DNA of 53,540 bases from an uncultured Lachnospiraceae bacterium. GTDB lineage: Bacteria; Bacillota; Clostridia; Lachnospirales; Lachnospiraceae. The notes below the pieces were generated by a model. That model ran no database searches. It worked only from the letters and a program-made list of their open reading frames with translations, and had not been told where the DNA came from. Positions 15,870-24,808 of the stretch are shown here, piece after piece. The DNA is taken from NCBI GenBank assembly GCA_949051815.1, contig CARQVR010000018.1, positions 1 to 53,540 of the forward strand, read 5' to 3'. How positions within the stretch are numbered: the first letter of the stretch is position 1; every line of letters starts with the position of its first letter. The position numbers and the translations under genes are program-made.

Positions 15870-16931
15870 TTATCTTGTCTGTAAAAACTCGTACTCCCGC
15901 TTTGCCGTCGTATCATCCGGGTAACTGCGCAGATAACTGTTCATCAGCGCCGCCGCAGTCTTGTACTCACCCATATACTCATATGTAACGATCTCATTGA
16001 ATTTCAGGGTCTGCATCATATCGTTCCCCTCTATTTTCATCGCTGTCTGAAACGCATCCAGCGCACCCTGATACTCACCAAGCTGCATACGGCAAAGCCC
16101 GAGCTGGTTATAGATCTCCGCCTTCGTCTGGTCGTACTCCGTATAGCCCGCGTAAATACTGGCTGCGTAATTATAGTCCCCGAGCGCCTCATAAGTTCTG
16201 CCAAGGTAGAGCGCCGCACCGTAATCCGTGGCGGTCTTAAGCCGCTCTAAAAAGCTTCTGGCATTCTCATAGTCTCGCATATAATAGCAGATACGCCCCA
16301 TGTCGTAATCCGAAATAGACTTTTCATTCTCCTTCATGGCGTTTTGCAGATAAATCTGCCCCGCCTCTTTGTAACCGTACTCCTCCAGCACCATATAAAT
16401 GCGGATCATGCGGTCGTAATTTTTCGGATCCTGAACAATCGCCGTATCAAAATCCGACTGCGCCGCCTCAAAATCACCTTCCGCAAGCTTCACGCATCCT
16501 CTCAGGTAATACGCGTTCGTCTCCTCCGGCCGCATTCCCAGAATGGCGTCATAGACGCGCACCGCATCCTGCATCCGTCCATTCTTATAGTATGCCGTAG
16601 CCAGATAATAATTGATGTCAAAATCCAGATTCTCCACTCTGCCGTTTCCAAGCCGCAGAGCCGCCTCCAGATAAGTTATGGCAGCCTCATAATCCGTTTT
16701 TCCCAGATAAGCAAGTCCCATGCCCCGGTAGAGCAGGCGCGTCTCCTCTCCTTCTTCCTCCGCTGTCTGGAAAAGGGAGATCGCTTTCTCATAGTCAAGC
16801 GCTTCCACTGCATCCATCCCCTGCTCCGTATAGCCGGGCGCAGCTTCCGCCCCGCAGCCCGCCAGAAAGACGCACAGTAGAATCATTGCAAATCCTGTTA
16901 TTTTCCTGCCTTTTCTCCTCTGTTTCCCCAC
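15870..16931 (-). CDS. TPR-repeat lipoprotein
   Basis: A 353-residue exported lipoprotein. The signal peptide (basic KQRRKGRK, then ITGFAMILLCVFLAGC) ends in an LAGC lipobox. The rest is a string of about eight tetratricopeptide repeats (for example GLAYLGKTDYEAAITYLEAAL, LRGCVKLAEGDFEAAQSDFD, QLGLCRMQLGEYQGALDAFQ), a protein-binding scaffold on the outer face of the membrane. The partner is unknown. Start is GTG at 16931 behind GGAGATAAAAA. Confidence 0.88.
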   Translation of the reverse strand: MGKQRRKGRKITGFAMILLCVFLAGCGAEAAPGYTEQGMDAVEALDYEKAISLFQTAEEEGEETRLLYRGMGLAYLGKTDYEAAITYLEAALRLGNGRVENLDFDINYYLATAYYKNGRMQDAVRVYDAILGMRPEETNAYYLRGCVKLAEGDFEAAQSDFDTAIVQDPKNYDRMIRIYMVLEEYGYKEAGQIYLQNAMKENEKSISDYDMGRICYYMRDYENARSFLERLKTATDYGAALYLGRTYEALGDYNYAASIYAGYTEYDQTKAEIYNQLGLCRMQLGEYQGALDAFQTAMKIEGNDMMQTLKFNEIVTYEYMGEYKTAAALMNSYLRSYPDDTTAKREYEFLQTR

Positions 16932-16979
16932 TTTTTATCTCCAAGTTTATCCTACAGCCGAATCGTCTGTGCTTGTTCT

Positions 16980-17009
16980 ATTCTAACCGTTCTGTCCATC
17001 GCAAGTCAA
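16980..17009 (-). promoter_or_regulatory. Promoter of the TPR lipoprotein gene
   Basis: On the minus strand TTGACT (17009-17004), 18 bases, TAGAAT (16985-16980), about 50 bases before the GTG start. Confidence 0.6.
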
Positions 17010-17090
17010 GGGACTTTTATGTTGTCCGGCCCACGCCATCTTTTATCGTTACAATTCACACCCACGCCGGATTTCGCACTAATTTACGAT

Positions 17091-17846
17091 TTACAACAGA
17101 TTCCCACACACCAGATCCTTCATAATGCCGAAGAACTCCCGCACCAGATTGTTTGGCTGGAAATAGATATTGGATCTGGCCGAAATTCCGCAGGCATTCT
17201 CAAAGCCCGCATGTCTGGCGAGCATGACGCCCCGGAACACATGAAAATTGTTGGTGACAATCCCCACGTCCTTGTCCGTGCCGCCGATGAGCGCCGCGCT
17301 GAACGCGATATTCTCGGAAGTGTCTGTGGATTGATCCTCCATCAGGATTCTCTCCGGCGCAATTCCGCGCCCCACCAGATAGGTATACATCCCTTCCGCC
17401 TCGCTGCACGGTTCGTTCGAGCCCTGTCCGCCGGACACCACGCAGAGCGTATCTTCGTTGGCCATCAGATAGTCGTAGGCCGCATCCAGCCGGAACTTGA
17501 GCACCACGCTTGGACCGGCCGGTTTCATCTGCGCACCCAGCACGATAATATAATCCAGATCCGGCCTGCCCTTGTCCCCGTAATGGGCGAAGATACAGCC
17601 CTCCGCCACCACAAAGAGGATCACGCCCACCGCTGTCACGCCGATGATCCCCCGGCGAAGCGGCATGGGAAAACGTGCCCACAGCTCATAGTAAAACACC
17701 GCCGCCACACCGAGAAAAAAGAGGCCGCCAAGCGCCCAGATCAGATAAAAATGATTTCCCGATCTGATCCGGAACACGATAAAACAATATAGAAAGCACA
17801 AAAACGCCGCCAGAATGCACAGAACGGTCATTGTTTTTTTCCTCAT
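17091..17846 (-). CDS. ElyC/SanA/YdcF family membrane protein (DUF218)
   Basis: A 251-residue protein with three N-terminal membrane segments (about residues 5-25, 35-55, 64-84) and a DUF218 domain (residues about 95-245). Family motifs are DYIIVLGAQMKPAGPS, VVSGGQGSNEPCSEAEGM, EDQSTDTSENIAFSAAL and VTNNFHVFRG. ElyC/SanA proteins act in envelope integrity and peptidoglycan or polysaccharide processes in other bacteria, but the biochemical activity is not settled. Its ATG overlaps the stop codon of the upstream EAL gene by four bases. Confidence 0.88.
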   Translation of the reverse strand: MRKKTMTVLCILAAFLCFLYCFIVFRIRSGNHFYLIWALGGLFFLGVAAVFYYELWARFPMPLRRGIIGVTAVGVILFVVAEGCIFAHYGDKGRPDLDYIIVLGAQMKPAGPSVVLKFRLDAAYDYLMANEDTLCVVSGGQGSNEPCSEAEGMYTYLVGRGIAPERILMEDQSTDTSENIAFSAALIGGTDKDVGIVTNNFHVFRGVMLARHAGFENACGISARSNIYFQPNNLVREFFGIMKDLVCGNLL

Positions 17847-20758
17847 ACAATCATTTCCTCAAACACCTCTTCCGGCACAGGCTTGCAATAACGGTAGCCC
17901 TGCGCCACATATGCACCGATCTCCATCATCAGCTCGGTATCCCCGTCTGTCTCCACGCCCTCACATACAACCTGCGCTTCCAGATCTCTTGCCAGATTTA
18001 CAATATTTCTCATAATCTGTACCTGCCTTGTCCGGTTTTCGTTGTTGAGCAGGAAGGATCTGTCCAGCTTGATCACAGATGCCGGAATCTGCTCAAACAC
18101 GCCGAGCGAAGAGTAGCCGGAGCCAAAATCGTCAATGGACAGATGCACGCCCCGCTCCTTCAGGATCGCCACATTTTCCTTCACCTTCTGCTGCTGCATC
18201 TCCTCCACCACAAGCGTCTCCGTGATCTCCACCTCTATCAGATCTTTTGGCACCTGATACTTTTCTATCACGGCCTCAAACCGCTCCGGGAAACCGTCCT
18301 TTACAAAGTGCGTCCTTGAAAAGTTACAGGACACGGGAACCACCGGCAGTCCCTCGTCAAGCCGCCTGCGCAGCATTTTGCAGACGCTCTCCATCACAAA
18401 GAAATCAATCTCCGTAATCCTGCCCGTCTGTTCATAGTATGGCACGAAAAATCCCGGCGCGCGGATGGCGCCATCCGCCGTGGGATCCTTGAAACGCACC
18501 AGCGCCTCCGCTCCCACCACGCGTTCGTCGCGGATATCCACCTTCGCCTGATAGTATGCCACAAAATCTTTCTGAAAATCCGCCGAATCCAGCAGTTTCT
18601 CACGGTCGTGCTGTTCCCGCAGCTTTTTGCGCAGTTCATCGTCGTAAATGCTTATGGCGTTGTAGTGGCTGTCCTTTAAGGGATCGACCGCCTGAATCGC
18701 ATAGGAGAGGGCAAGCTGGATATCCGTATGCTCTTTATCAACGCCGCAGACACCCATAGCCTGCGTCATGCGGATTCCCTCTTTCTCATAGATGTGATCG
18801 GAAATCCTGTTCGCCATAGCCATCATGCGTTTCGTCAGGGAAGACATATCCGTATACTGCACAAAAAGTACAAAATGACTGCCGTAGCTTCTGGCATAAA
18901 GCTCGTTTTCTCCCACTTCCTCCGCCATCACCTCTATGGTAAGTTCTAAGAGCTTCTGCCCCGCATTCCATCCATAGAGCGCGTTATAACTCTTAAACTG
19001 GCAGATATCCGTGTACACAATCGCATACTTTTTGTCTGTGTCCGTCCCCAGCTTTAAGGACGCCCTGTATTTCAGATAGTTGATATTCCATATATTAAAA
19101 TCCGCATCCTTGTACATCAGTTTTTGCAGACGCCTGCTATTCTCCAGCATTCGGTACATCACGAAGATGACAAGGGCTGCCGCAACGAGCAGCACAAGAA
19201 TAATCACAATGCTATGATCTCTGATAAAACCGTCCACACTCATTCTTGAATAAAAATTATCCTGCAGCATGTAGTCATTGACCGTCTTATCGGTGACTTC
19301 CAGAAGCTCCTTATTTAAAATGCCCAGAAGCGGCGATTCCTCGTCGTTTCGGACCGCCATGCGGATGCCGTGCACATCGCTCAGAACCGTATGGATCTCA
19401 AGCTGTCCGAAGCCGAGCTGGGAACCAAGCAGATACTCCGCCAGATAACCGTCGCACAGCGCAGCCCCGGCCTTGCCGGACCGCACAGCCTGCAGACATT
19501 CCTTCGGACTTTCCAAAAGCAGAAGCTTCGTCTGGTTCCCCGCAAAGGAGACGCCTCCCTCCTCCGAGAGATTATCCCCCGTCACCGCAAGCGACTCAAA
19601 CTCCTCCGCCCATCCTCCGTTCTTAGTAATCAGTACGCGGGGCACCTGTGCGTAGGCTTTCGTCAGGGCGCCGCCCGCCTGCTTTATATTTCCCGCGCGC
19701 TCCCCGCAATAACCGATGATGTCAATGGCGCCGTCGGCAAGCGCCTGCTTTGCCGCATCCATGTTCTCCATCCTGACATAGGAAAAAGTAAGTCCCGTGC
19801 TCACAGACACTTCTTCCAGCATCTGCGGCGTAAGTCCTCTGTAAACGCCCTCCTCGTCCTCATAGGAGAAGGGATAGTAACCGTCCAGATAGCCCACTTT
19901 CAGCCCTTTGTTCTTCCGGATATAATCCAGCTCTTCCCCCGTCAGCAGAATCGTGTGGTCCAGACGGCTGTCATAGTATTTCACCATCAGCTCGTTTTCA
20001 AGCTCGGGCCGGTTCATCTTCACGTCCGCAATCCCCTGATTCAGCTCCCGCAGCAGGTCCTCATTTCCGGGATATGTAATATAGTAAAAAGGCATCGGCG
20101 CAAACCGGCCGATCACACGCTGCCCCTCTCTGATCTCCGTGAGCGAATGCACCAGCGCATCAATCTCTCTCACGGAGAGCGCGCCCTGCAATACCGCCGT
20201 GCTCTCATACTCCCGCACCCGGGGATTTTCGATGCCGTGCCCCTTTAGATACTCCAGAAATTCCTGTTTCCTGACATAAGTACTTACAACGCCATAGGTG
20301 ATGTCTTTCATGGCGTCGAAATCCTCGTATGCAAGCGGGCTGTCCCCCTTCACCGCGATGGCGCCGAACGTATAGCCGTTGGCAATATCCGCATACCTGT
20401 AAACTTCCGCCCGCTCGCCGGAATACTGGGCGCTCCCCACCAGATCCACCTCTTTGTCAGCCAGCATCTGCAAAGCCTCGTCCCAGCTTTCACAAGGCAC
20501 ATACTCCACATTCCAGTTTACATAATCACAGAGATTGTCGAGATATTCCACGTCCATTCCGGAAAGGCTGCCATCCGGCAGCGTCTCGTGATAGCCGTCC
20601 ATGGGGAAAAAGCTCACCCGCACCGTGCGCTTTTCGGCTCCCTGCACCGAACGGAGTCCGCCTCCCGCCGGAAAAAGGACCAAAAGCAGCGCGGCGGCTG
20701 ACAGAAACGCCATCCTCCGTGATTTCCGATTCTTACTCCGCTTTCCTCTCACACCCAT
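17843..20758 (-). CDS. Membrane EAL-domain phosphodiesterase with two periplasmic-binding-type sensor domains
   Basis: A 971-residue protein predicted to hydrolyse cyclic-di-GMP. After a signal/anchor segment come two extracellular SBP_bac_3-like domains (about residues 45-270 and 285-510; the family binds amino acids and similar ligands), a membrane helix (IVIILVLLVAAALVIFVMYR, about 517-536), a GGDEF domain and an EAL domain (about 730-968). The GGDEF motif is degenerate (SYGSHF at about residue 622), so cyclase activity is unlikely. The EAL domain keeps GAEALVRF, the catalytic EITETLVVEE, SIDDFGSGYSSL and IKLDRSFL. It is likely a ligand-controlled phosphodiesterase coupled to the ElyC-like gene. 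Confidence 0.9.
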   Translation of the reverse strand: MGVRGKRSKNRKSRRMAFLSAAALLLVLFPAGGGLRSVQGAEKRTVRVSFFPMDGYHETLPDGSLSGMDVEYLDNLCDYVNWNVEYVPCESWDEALQMLADKEVDLVGSAQYSGERAEVYRYADIANGYTFGAIAVKGDSPLAYEDFDAMKDITYGVVSTYVRKQEFLEYLKGHGIENPRVREYESTAVLQGALSVREIDALVHSLTEIREGQRVIGRFAPMPFYYITYPGNEDLLRELNQGIADVKMNRPELENELMVKYYDSRLDHTILLTGEELDYIRKNKGLKVGYLDGYYPFSYEDEEGVYRGLTPQMLEEVSVSTGLTFSYVRMENMDAAKQALADGAIDIIGYCGERAGNIKQAGGALTKAYAQVPRVLITKNGGWAEEFESLAVTGDNLSEEGGVSFAGNQTKLLLLESPKECLQAVRSGKAGAALCDGYLAEYLLGSQLGFGQLEIHTVLSDVHGIRMAVRNDEESPLLGILNKELLEVTDKTVNDYMLQDNFYSRMSVDGFIRDHSIVIILVLLVAAALVIFVMYRMLENSRRLQKLMYKDADFNIWNINYLKYRASLKLGTDTDKKYAIVYTDICQFKSYNALYGWNAGQKLLELTIEVMAEEVGENELYARSYGSHFVLFVQYTDMSSLTKRMMAMANRISDHIYEKEGIRMTQAMGVCGVDKEHTDIQLALSYAIQAVDPLKDSHYNAISIYDDELRKKLREQHDREKLLDSADFQKDFVAYYQAKVDIRDERVVGAEALVRFKDPTADGAIRAPGFFVPYYEQTGRITEIDFFVMESVCKMLRRRLDEGLPVVPVSCNFSRTHFVKDGFPERFEAVIEKYQVPKDLIEVEITETLVVEEMQQQKVKENVAILKERGVHLSIDDFGSGYSSLGVFEQIPASVIKLDRSFLLNNENRTRQVQIMRNIVNLARDLEAQVVCEGVETDGDTELMMEIGAYVAQGYRYCKPVPEEVFEEMIV

Positions 20759-20781
20759 AAAAATGCCTGCCTTTCTCCTCC

Positions 20782-21822
20782 TTACAGATAACGCCCCAGA
20801 AATGCACTGATCCTTCCATAATAAATGTCGGGCGCTTTGTCCTGCGCCTGCGCGTGTCCCGCGCCTTCCACTATGAAAAGCTCCTTCTCACAGGCTGCCG
20901 CCTGAAACAGTTCATAGGACATATTTACATCTATCATCCGGTCCTCATCCCCGTGGATAAAGAGCGTGGGGATACTGCTTGCCGCCACCGCACGCAGCGG
21001 AGAGGCGTCTTTCAGATTATAGCCGCCCCGAAGCTTTAACATCACGCAGGCCGAATCCACGAAAGGCGCGGCGGGCAGATGAAACCACTCCGTAATTTTA
21101 TCGCCAAACATCTCGTACCCCGACGTGTAGGCGCTGTCGGCAACCACCGCCTTAATGTGCGCCGACGCCTCCGGAGAACCCGCCATCAGCAGCGCCGTGG
21201 CCGCGCCCATGGACTGTCCGTGGAGAACGATCTGCGCCTCCGGCGACTGTTCCAGTATATGCGCAATCCAGAGTTCACAGTCATAGTGGTCTGTCCAGCC
21301 CATGCCGATGAAGTCTCCCTCGCTCTCCCCCTGACACCGCAGGTCAGGCACCAGCACGGAATAGCCCTGCTGATGATACCAGCAGGCGAATTGATACATT
21401 TCTTCCTTCCATCCCGTGTAACCGTGCAGAAGAAGCACCCACTTATCGCCTGCGCTTTCTGTGCTTCCTGTATTTCCCGTACCTGCTTTGCTGCCTGTAC
21501 CGGCTGCGTCTCCCTTCTCTGCCGGAAACTGCGCCGCCGTAAGAAGGTAACCGTCCGCCGTCCGCACCTGTATCTTTCCGCGCGCAACGCCCTCCAGCCA
21601 TTCCTCCGTCCCGGAGAGAAGTTTCGTCCTGTTTTCCTTAATATCCGCCGTTTGTACCTGCTCGCTGTAGCATTTCCTCGTGATATCCTCAAAGGCGTTC
21701 AGCTTATCCATAAAAGAGGGCACAAGACAGGCGCTCACCAGAAAATAGACAAATACGGCATAAACTGTGAAAAGTACTGCAAAAACCGACGCTGCGATCC
21801 GTATCTTCTTTTTTCCGTGCAT
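20782..21822 (-). CDS. Membrane-anchored alpha/beta hydrolase
   Basis: A 346-residue serine hydrolase with one N-terminal membrane segment (about residues 9-33) and an extracytoplasmic catalytic domain. The oxyanion region LLHGYTGWKEE, nucleophile Ser204 in HGQSMGAA, the acid in FIHGDEDRMI (Asp292 or Asp294) and His323 in GAGHAQA give a full triad. A low-complexity insert rich in Gly/Thr/Ser/Ala (about residues 106-126) sits before the first core strand. The substrate is unknown; such hydrolases are usually esterases or peptidases. Confidence 0.88.
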   Translation of the reverse strand: MHGKKKIRIAASVFAVLFTVYAVFVYFLVSACLVPSFMDKLNAFEDITRKCYSEQVQTADIKENRTKLLSGTEEWLEGVARGKIQVRTADGYLLTAAQFPAEKGDAAGTGSKAGTGNTGSTESAGDKWVLLLHGYTGWKEEMYQFACWYHQQGYSVLVPDLRCQGESEGDFIGMGWTDHYDCELWIAHILEQSPEAQIVLHGQSMGAATALLMAGSPEASAHIKAVVADSAYTSGYEMFGDKITEWFHLPAAPFVDSACVMLKLRGGYNLKDASPLRAVAASSIPTLFIHGDEDRMIDVNMSYELFQAAACEKELFIVEGAGHAQAQDKAPDIYYGRISAFLGRYL

Positions 21823-21864
21823 CCCGTCTCCCCCTTCTCTCAGTCATAAAATTCCACCCATGCG

Positions 21865-21890
21865 GAGAATGCCGCTTTCCAGGCATTCTC
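21865..21890. repeat. GAGAATGCC hairpin, copy of the 6.19 kb element
   Basis: GAGAATGCC (21865-21873) and GGCATTCTC (21882-21890) form a nine-base-pair hairpin with a similar TTTCC loop to that at 6186-6211. It overlaps the stop codon of the phosphopantetheinyl transferase gene and may end its transcription. Confidence 0.6.
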
Positions 21891-22563
21891 ACACCAGTTC
21901 CACCGGTATCATGCCGTAGGCGATATCCGCGCTTTCCTGCACGCAGACCGCCGTACAGTACCCCTCGATCTCCCGGTACTCTCTCATGTGATAATATTTT
22001 GCGTCCACACAGTGCCTCACCCTGGCCCTTCCCGATTCTCCGTCCATATGAATCACAAAATCCTGCAAAGACATTGACATGCCCCTGCCAATCGCTTTCA
22101 CAAAGCTCTCCTTCATTGTCCAGAGACGAAACATCCGCCAAACCTGTTCCTCCGTCTGATCCGCCTCATAGAGCCATGAAAGTTCCTCCTTTGCAAAAAA
22201 CCGGTCCGCCACCTTAAGACGCCCCTCTTTTATGCGCTCGATATCATTGCCCACCGGCTTATCCCCGATGGTGCAGATGGCATAATCGCCGGAATGGGAA
22301 AGAGAGAAACAGATTTCGGGATGATACTTTAAAACCGGCTTTCCCCACTCGCCTATCTCATACTCCACACTTCTCTCCTGCAAACCGTAAGACGCCAGCG
22401 CGTGATCTAAAAGCACGCCTGCCGCAAGGCTCCTGTTCTTATCCATATCATGCCGCAAAATCGCGATTTTCTGCTGCCGGTAAGCGGAAAGGAGTTTTAA
22501 CTTTTCCCGAAACAGGATTTCGTTGTCGAGACATCTCACATCCGTGTAGTAAGTGTAGATCAT
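21889..22563 (-). CDS. 4'-phosphopantetheinyl transferase (Sfp type)
   Basis: A 224-residue Sfp-type transferase that moves the phosphopantetheine arm of coenzyme A to a carrier-protein serine. Magnesium ligands Asp107 and Glu109 (GNDIER) and the WTMKESFVKAIGRG motif (Trp148, Lys151, Glu152, Lys156) are present, as is FSLSHSGDYA. No carrier-protein synthase is in the window; it could serve fatty acid synthesis or a distant cluster. Its ATG overlaps the stop of the upstream helicase gene (ATGA), behind a GGAGC site. Confidence 0.9.
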   Translation of the reverse strand: MIYTYYTDVRCLDNEILFREKLKLLSAYRQQKIAILRHDMDKNRSLAAGVLLDHALASYGLQERSVEYEIGEWGKPVLKYHPEICFSLSHSGDYAICTIGDKPVGNDIERIKEGRLKVADRFFAKEELSWLYEADQTEEQVWRMFRLWTMKESFVKAIGRGMSMSLQDFVIHMDGESGRARVRHCVDAKYYHMREYREIEGYCTAVCVQESADIAYGMIPVELV

Positions 22564-24551
22564 AGCTGCTCCTTCTCCATTCTGCGATAACACCGGTCGC
22601 AGATCGGATACGCTGCGTTCCACACAAGGGGTTTGCCGCAGATACGGCATTTCCTCTCAAACTGTCCCTTGTCGTCCTTCAATAACTCTCCAATCTCATG
22701 CTGCGCCCACTCCCTGTTGGCAGCCACCTCCTCCTTATCCACCACCCAGTCCATTCTGGCGGCAAACTGCGTATAGAGGTCGAGCTGTTTATAGTAGGAC
22801 TCCAGCCCTTCCAGAGAAAAATCCTTCGGCAGCATGGGACAGTTCTGCTGTTTCTCCGGGTTTTCGCAGTAGCGAAGCCACAGTCTGAGCACTTCCCTGT
22901 CTTTCACGTCAAAGGGACAGGTTATCAAAGACAGCACCAGCTTCCTGTCTGACATGTATGTAATTTTCTTTCGGTAATCACGCAGATATCTGTATTTATC
23001 CACACTCTCCTTCATGGATATTTTATCGTACATGGGAGGATTTCCCGTCTTTTCCCACGCTTCTATGATCTCGTCCAGCTCGATGTCGATATCAAGAAGC
23101 AGCTCCGGAAAGCCGACCCGCGCCCGCCGCAGCGGATAAAGCGGCTCCGCCAGCTTTTTCCCCACATACTCCGGCTCCATCGCCGACTGTACATAACCGG
23201 TGTCGTAAAAACCGTACCTGCCGGCACGTCCCGCAATCTGTCTGATCTCCTCCGCCAGAAGCCGCCGCTTCCCGACGCCGTCGAACTTGGTCGTGTTCAT
23301 AAAAACCACCCGCCGGATCGGCAGATTGATTCCCATGCCGATGGCGTCCGTGGCCACCACGACCTGATTGACGCCCTCCGTAAAGAGCCGCACCTGCTCC
23401 TGTCTCGTCTGGGGCGGAAGGTTCCCGTAAATCACGCTGGCCCTGATGCCGCGCCCTTCCAACGACGCCGCAATCGCCAGCACATTTTTCTTGGAAAAGG
23501 CGATCAGCGCGTCGCCTGCCTCCACATCCTTCGCTATATCAAAACGTTCCGTAATAAACGTAAGCTTCGTATTCCGCTCGTGGCGGACAATCTCCGTCTC
23601 GTCGCCGCAGCGGGCAAGCATCCCCGTCAGAAGCTTCTCCGCCGTGCCGGAACAGCACACATGGACTTCCTCCGCGCGGATGCCGAGGATCGCTCTCGTC
23701 CAATAGCTGCCCCTGCTCTCATCCGCCATCATCTGCGCCTCATCTATGACGGCAATGTCATAAGTCTCCCTGATATCCAGAATCTCCACCGTGGAAGCCT
23801 GCACGAAACTGCCCGGCGTGCGTATGGTTTCTTCTCCCGTAACCATATCGCAGGGAATGCCGTCCGTCATCATGCGGTCGTAAACTTCCAGCGCCAGCAG
23901 ACGAAGCGGTCCCAGATAAATGCCGTGATAAGCCTGCTTTAGCCGCTGCAGGGCATCGTAAGTCTTGCCGCTGTTAGTAGGGCCGATGTGCAGAATAAAG
24001 CGGCGCTTCATCGCTCTGGCCTCCGGATACTGCTTTTCCGGCTCCGCCTCCATCAACTCCTCGATCCGCTGTCCCACCAGATACTGCATGTATTCGTCTT
24101 TATAAATTTCATAGAGCGACTTGGTCCGAAGAAGCCGCGCCGTCTTCTCCATCCCGGCGATGTCCTCCGCAACCGCGCCGGCCGCCATCTTTTTCAGGAA
24201 ACTCATGTCCAGTCTGGCTAAAAGCCTTACCACCCGGCGGTATTTTTTCATCCACCTGATATCCCTGAGCACCACCGTATAGCCGATCTGCGCCACTTTT
24301 CTGTGCAGATCCTTCATATCCGCCAGCACCTGGTGGTTTTCCTGTTTTTTCTTACGTGCGATACGCCGCTCCAACTGTCCTAACTGCTTTTCCGTACTTC
24401 TGGTAAATCTGCGGTTCTCCTCCGCCGCAAATGAAAAAAAAGCCTTCTCGTAGACAGCCCAGAGCTTCTGCGGAATCCCCTCCTGCTCCCCCGTCTGCTT
24501 CGCTTTCTTTCCCGCCGTATTTTCGTCCTGCATTTTACTACCCGCTTCCAT
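22560..24551 (-). CDS. Suv3-like superfamily 2 RNA helicase
   Basis: A 663-residue helicase resembling mitochondrial Suv3. Motif I is GPTNSGKT (residues 190-197), motif II is DEAQ (270-273), and motif VI is QIAGRAGRYG (438-447); TDAIGMGINLPIRRVVF is motif V. A helical C-terminal part ends in a zinc ribbon with two Cys-x2-Cys pairs (CRIC...CDRC). A basic N-terminal extension of about 180 residues precedes the core. Suv3 acts with ribonucleases in RNA turnover; the bacterial role is unclear. The ATG at 24551 follows ACAGGGGAAAC; the open frame goes 33 codons further. Coupled to the transferase gene downstream. Confidence 0.88.
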   Translation of the reverse strand: MEAGSKMQDENTAGKKAKQTGEQEGIPQKLWAVYEKAFFSFAAEENRRFTRSTEKQLGQLERRIARKKKQENHQVLADMKDLHRKVAQIGYTVVLRDIRWMKKYRRVVRLLARLDMSFLKKMAAGAVAEDIAGMEKTARLLRTKSLYEIYKDEYMQYLVGQRIEELMEAEPEKQYPEARAMKRRFILHIGPTNSGKTYDALQRLKQAYHGIYLGPLRLLALEVYDRMMTDGIPCDMVTGEETIRTPGSFVQASTVEILDIRETYDIAVIDEAQMMADESRGSYWTRAILGIRAEEVHVCCSGTAEKLLTGMLARCGDETEIVRHERNTKLTFITERFDIAKDVEAGDALIAFSKKNVLAIAASLEGRGIRASVIYGNLPPQTRQEQVRLFTEGVNQVVVATDAIGMGINLPIRRVVFMNTTKFDGVGKRRLLAEEIRQIAGRAGRYGFYDTGYVQSAMEPEYVGKKLAEPLYPLRRARVGFPELLLDIDIELDEIIEAWEKTGNPPMYDKISMKESVDKYRYLRDYRKKITYMSDRKLVLSLITCPFDVKDREVLRLWLRYCENPEKQQNCPMLPKDFSLEGLESYYKQLDLYTQFAARMDWVVDKEEVAANREWAQHEIGELLKDDKGQFERKCRICGKPLVWNAAYPICDRCYRRMEKEQL

Positions 24552-24719
24552 GTTTCCCCTGTCAATGACCCTCTGATATGTATTTTGGTTTACATAAAAT
24601 ATAGTTATGCAACCCTTTGTTACTCTGATTATACAGGTTAATAATAACATATTTTTATACCATTAGGCAAACCCTTCCACTCTGTTAATATCTTCCCGTT
24701 TTTTCGCATTTCCGGTTTC

Positions 24720-24748
24720 TTGATTTTATATCAGGTTTGTTTTACAAT
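24720..24748 (+). promoter_or_regulatory. Promoter of the HD-GYP / hybrid-kinase operon
   Basis: TTGATT (24720-24725), a 17-base spacer, TACAAT (24743-24748), 60 bases before the first start codon of the rightward signalling operon. Confidence 0.65.
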
Positions 24749-24808
24749 AAAAGAAAGAAAATCCGGTCAATCTTTCATAAAGCCATTGTGTAAAAGGGAG
24801 TATTCTGA

